The notes under the pieces were generated by a model. That model worked only from the letters and a program-made list of their open reading frames with translations, had not been told where the DNA came from and did no database searches. A program made the position numbers and the translations under genes. From positions 1 to 64,000 of the forward strand of contig NZ_JAPVBG010000005.1 of NCBI RefSeq assembly GCF_026967805.1: a stretch of 64,000 nt of DNA, read 5' to 3'. Source of the stretch: Blastococcus sp. VKM Ac-2987. GTDB taxonomy: Bacteria; Actinomycetota; Actinomycetes; Mycobacteriales; Geodermatophilaceae. The first letter of the stretch is position 1. Each line of letters starts with the position of its first letter. Of the stretch, positions 62,544 to 64,000 are shown in pieces.

Positions 62544-63719
62544 TCAGCCGCGGACGTCCCGGAGGACCGGAGCGAGGGAGGCCTTCTGCTCGAGGCCGAT
62601 GCCCGGTGCGTCCGGGAGCCGCACGTGGCCGTCCTCCACGGGGTAGCCGTCGGCGAAACCGCCGAACGGCTCGAAGACCCCGGGGTAGGACTCGCACCCG
62701 CGCAGGTGGAAGGCCGACGCGATGGACAGGTTGAACTGGTGCCCGCCGTGCGGCACGCAGCGGTCGGGGTTCCAGCCGGAGTCGAACAGCATCGCCACGA
62801 TCCGGCGGAACTCGGTCAGCCCGTAGCTCAGCGCGGGGTCCATCTGGAGGACGTCGCGGTCGGGACGCAGCCCGCCGTAGCGGATGAGGTTGCGGGCGTC
62901 CTGGAAGGACATCAGGTTCTCGCCCGTCGCCAACGGGCCGGGGTACCGTTCGGCGAGCCGGCCCAGGTCCTCGAAGTCCAGCGGGTCGCCGGCCTCCTCG
63001 TACCAGTGCAGCGGGTAGGCGCTCAGGGCATCGGCGTAGGCGAGCGCCCGGTCCAGGTCGAACCGCCCGTTGGCGTCGACAGCCAGGTCGCACCCGTCGG
63101 GCAGCACGTCCAGGACGGCCTCGATGCGCCGCAGGTCGTCGGCCAGCGGAGCCCCGCCGATCTTCATCTTGACGGTGCGGTACCCCAGGTCCACGTAGGA
63201 GAGCATCTCCGCCTGCAGGGCCTCGAGCCCGCGCCCCGGGTAGTAGTAGCCCCCGGCGGCGTAGACCCAGACCCGCTCGGCCGGGGGCGCGGGGGTGCGC
63301 GGGTCACGGGCCCGCTCGCTGAGCAGCCGGTTCAGCGGCAGCCCGGCCAGCTTCGCCGCGAGGTCCCAGGCCGCCATGTCGAGGACGCCCATCGCGACCG
63401 CCCGGTCGCCGTGCCCGCCGGGCTTCTCGTCCCGCATGGCCGCGCGCCAGATCAGCTCCGGGTCGAGGTCGCCGTGCTCACCCACCAGGCTCCCCGGCTC
63501 GGCCTCCAGGACCCGCGGCATGATCCGCTCGCGCAGCAGGCCGCCCTGCGCGTACCGGCCGTTGGAGTTGAAGCCGTAGCCGACCACCGGCTCCCCGTCG
63601 CGCACCTCGTCGGTGACCAGCGCCAGGACGCTGACGGTCATCTTCGAGAAGTTGATGAACGCGTTGGACATGTCCGCCTGGATGGGGACCGTCTGCTCGC
63701 GGATGTCGACGATGCGCAC
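62544..63719 (-). CDS. D(-)-tartrate dehydratase-like enolase-superfamily enzyme
   Basis: A 391-residue protein. The N-terminal capping domain has SNAFINFSKMTVSVLALVTD and VGYGFNSNGRYAQGG, both close to D-tartrate dehydratase. The barrel has the KxK base VKMKIGG near 183, metal ligands in VDANGRFDLD near 213, WYEEAGD near 241 and TGENLMS near 266, and the catalytic His in VPHGGHQFNL near 325. These fit TarD (EC 4.2.1.81), giving oxaloacetate from D-tartrate. The GTG has CGGAG upstream. It is divergent from a probable sensor kinase. Confidence 0.87.
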   Translation of the reverse strand: MRIVDIREQTVPIQADMSNAFINFSKMTVSVLALVTDEVRDGEPVVGYGFNSNGRYAQGGLLRERIMPRVLEAEPGSLVGEHGDLDPELIWRAAMRDEKPGGHGDRAVAMGVLDMAAWDLAAKLAGLPLNRLLSERARDPRTPAPPAERVWVYAAGGYYYPGRGLEALQAEMLSYVDLGYRTVKMKIGGAPLADDLRRIEAVLDVLPDGCDLAVDANGRFDLDRALAYADALSAYPLHWYEEAGDPLDFEDLGRLAERYPGPLATGENLMSFQDARNLIRYGGLRPDRDVLQMDPALSYGLTEFRRIVAMLFDSGWNPDRCVPHGGHQFNLSIASAFHLRGCESYPGVFEPFGGFADGYPVEDGHVRLPDAPGIGLEQKASLAPVLRDVRG

Positions 63720-63883
63720 GGGGCTCCGATCTCTCCGACGACAGCGGCCGCCGGTCACCGGCCACTGGGAACGGTGCCCACGATGGGGGCCGGCGTGCCC
63801 CCCGGGACGGATTCGGTCATTTCGTACTCCGGCCGTGACAGCCGACCGGCCCCCGCCGGTGTGGCGCGGGGCACACTGGCCGC

Positions 63884-64000
63884 GTGCGCAGCCCCGACCT
63901 CCCGCTGCGACGGCGTCCCAGGCCGACCAGCCTGGCGCGGCAGCTGCTGCTGCTGCAGGGCCTGGTGGTCGCCGTCATCGTGCTCACGGCGACGGCCGCC
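63884..64000 (+). CDS. Probable sensor histidine kinase, N-terminal fragment (cut by window edge)
   Basis: 39 codons are inside the window. They read VRSPDLPLRRRPRPTSLARQ then LLLLQGLVVAVIVLTATAA: a basic cytosolic head and the first membrane helix. SLARQLLLLQ is typical of the start of CitA/DcuS-type kinases that sense C4/C6 acids. The rest is outside. The GTG has CACACT 7 bases upstream. Confidence 0.5.
   Translation, partial: MRSPDLPLRRRPRPTSLARQLLLLQGLVVAVIVLTATAA

Overview
The window is about 73-75% G+C, uses GTG, TTG and probably CTG starts freely, chains its operons by 4-base stop/start overlaps (ATGA, GTGA) and carries actinobacterial marker genes (bldD, mIHF, a helicase-degenerate priA, a DUF222-HNH '13E12' protein, SSI-like and Acg-like proteins). 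It looks like a chromosomal segment of a high-GC actinomycete; gene content and synteny would fit Geodermatophilaceae, but that family call is an inference. No rRNA, tRNA, CRISPR array, prophage or complete insertion sequence was seen.

Region by region. 1-5.6 kb: start of a divergent FAD oxidoreductase, then the shikimate operon aroC-aroK-aroB-aroQ running into pepP-efp-nusB. 5.8-10.1 kb: a secreted Ig-repeat protein and a convergent ABC-2 transporter pair, inserted between nusB and bldD. 10.2-27.1 kb: bldD (minus strand), then the pyrimidine operon pyrR-pyrB-pyrC-carA-carB-pyrD-pyrF preceded by a PyrR-binding RNA element, then mihF-gmk-rpoZ, coaBC, metK and priA. 27.1-30.7 kb: Asp/Glu racemase-def-fmt-rsmB, translationally coupled. 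30.7-35.5 kb: an insert of accessory genes (GNAT-like protein, DUF222-HNH protein, small membrane peptide, aldehyde dehydrogenase, membrane-anchored UspA protein) separating rsmB from rpe. 35.6-41.1 kb: rpe-ribD-ribE-ribBA-ribH-hisE, then hisG. 41.1-52.8 kb: mostly single genes, including an SSI-like lipoprotein, a DUF2877/AllH-like protein divergent from a PucR regulator, an SDR, an HTH-MurA fusion, an EamA transporter, an Acg-type nitroreductase and several small hypotheticals. 52.9-57.6 kb: a divergent pair of secreted enzymes for extracellular nucleotides, a 5'-nucleotidase and an RTX-tailed nuclease. 57.6-64 kb: malQ, hrpB, a tautomerase, a D-tartrate dehydratase-like enolase-superfamily enzyme and the start of a probable sensor kinase.

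How they work together. The core is anabolic: chorismate, UMP, riboflavin, the first steps of histidine synthesis, SAM and coenzyme A, plus genes coupled to translation and transcription (efp, nusB, rpoZ, def, fmt, rsmB). The accessory parts point to a soil-type lifestyle with scavenging of nucleic acid or phosphate, organic-acid use and stress responses.

Most notable for follow-up: the HTH-MurA fusion with a dyad over its promoter, a 60-base nested palindrome between two convergent genes, a class-1-like DHODH inside the pyr operon, 11-base phased CGTCAC repeats before the nuclease, a CTG start for fmt, a 17-base dyad before the nitroreductase, and a run of apparently leaderless genes. No wholly new multigene system was found.
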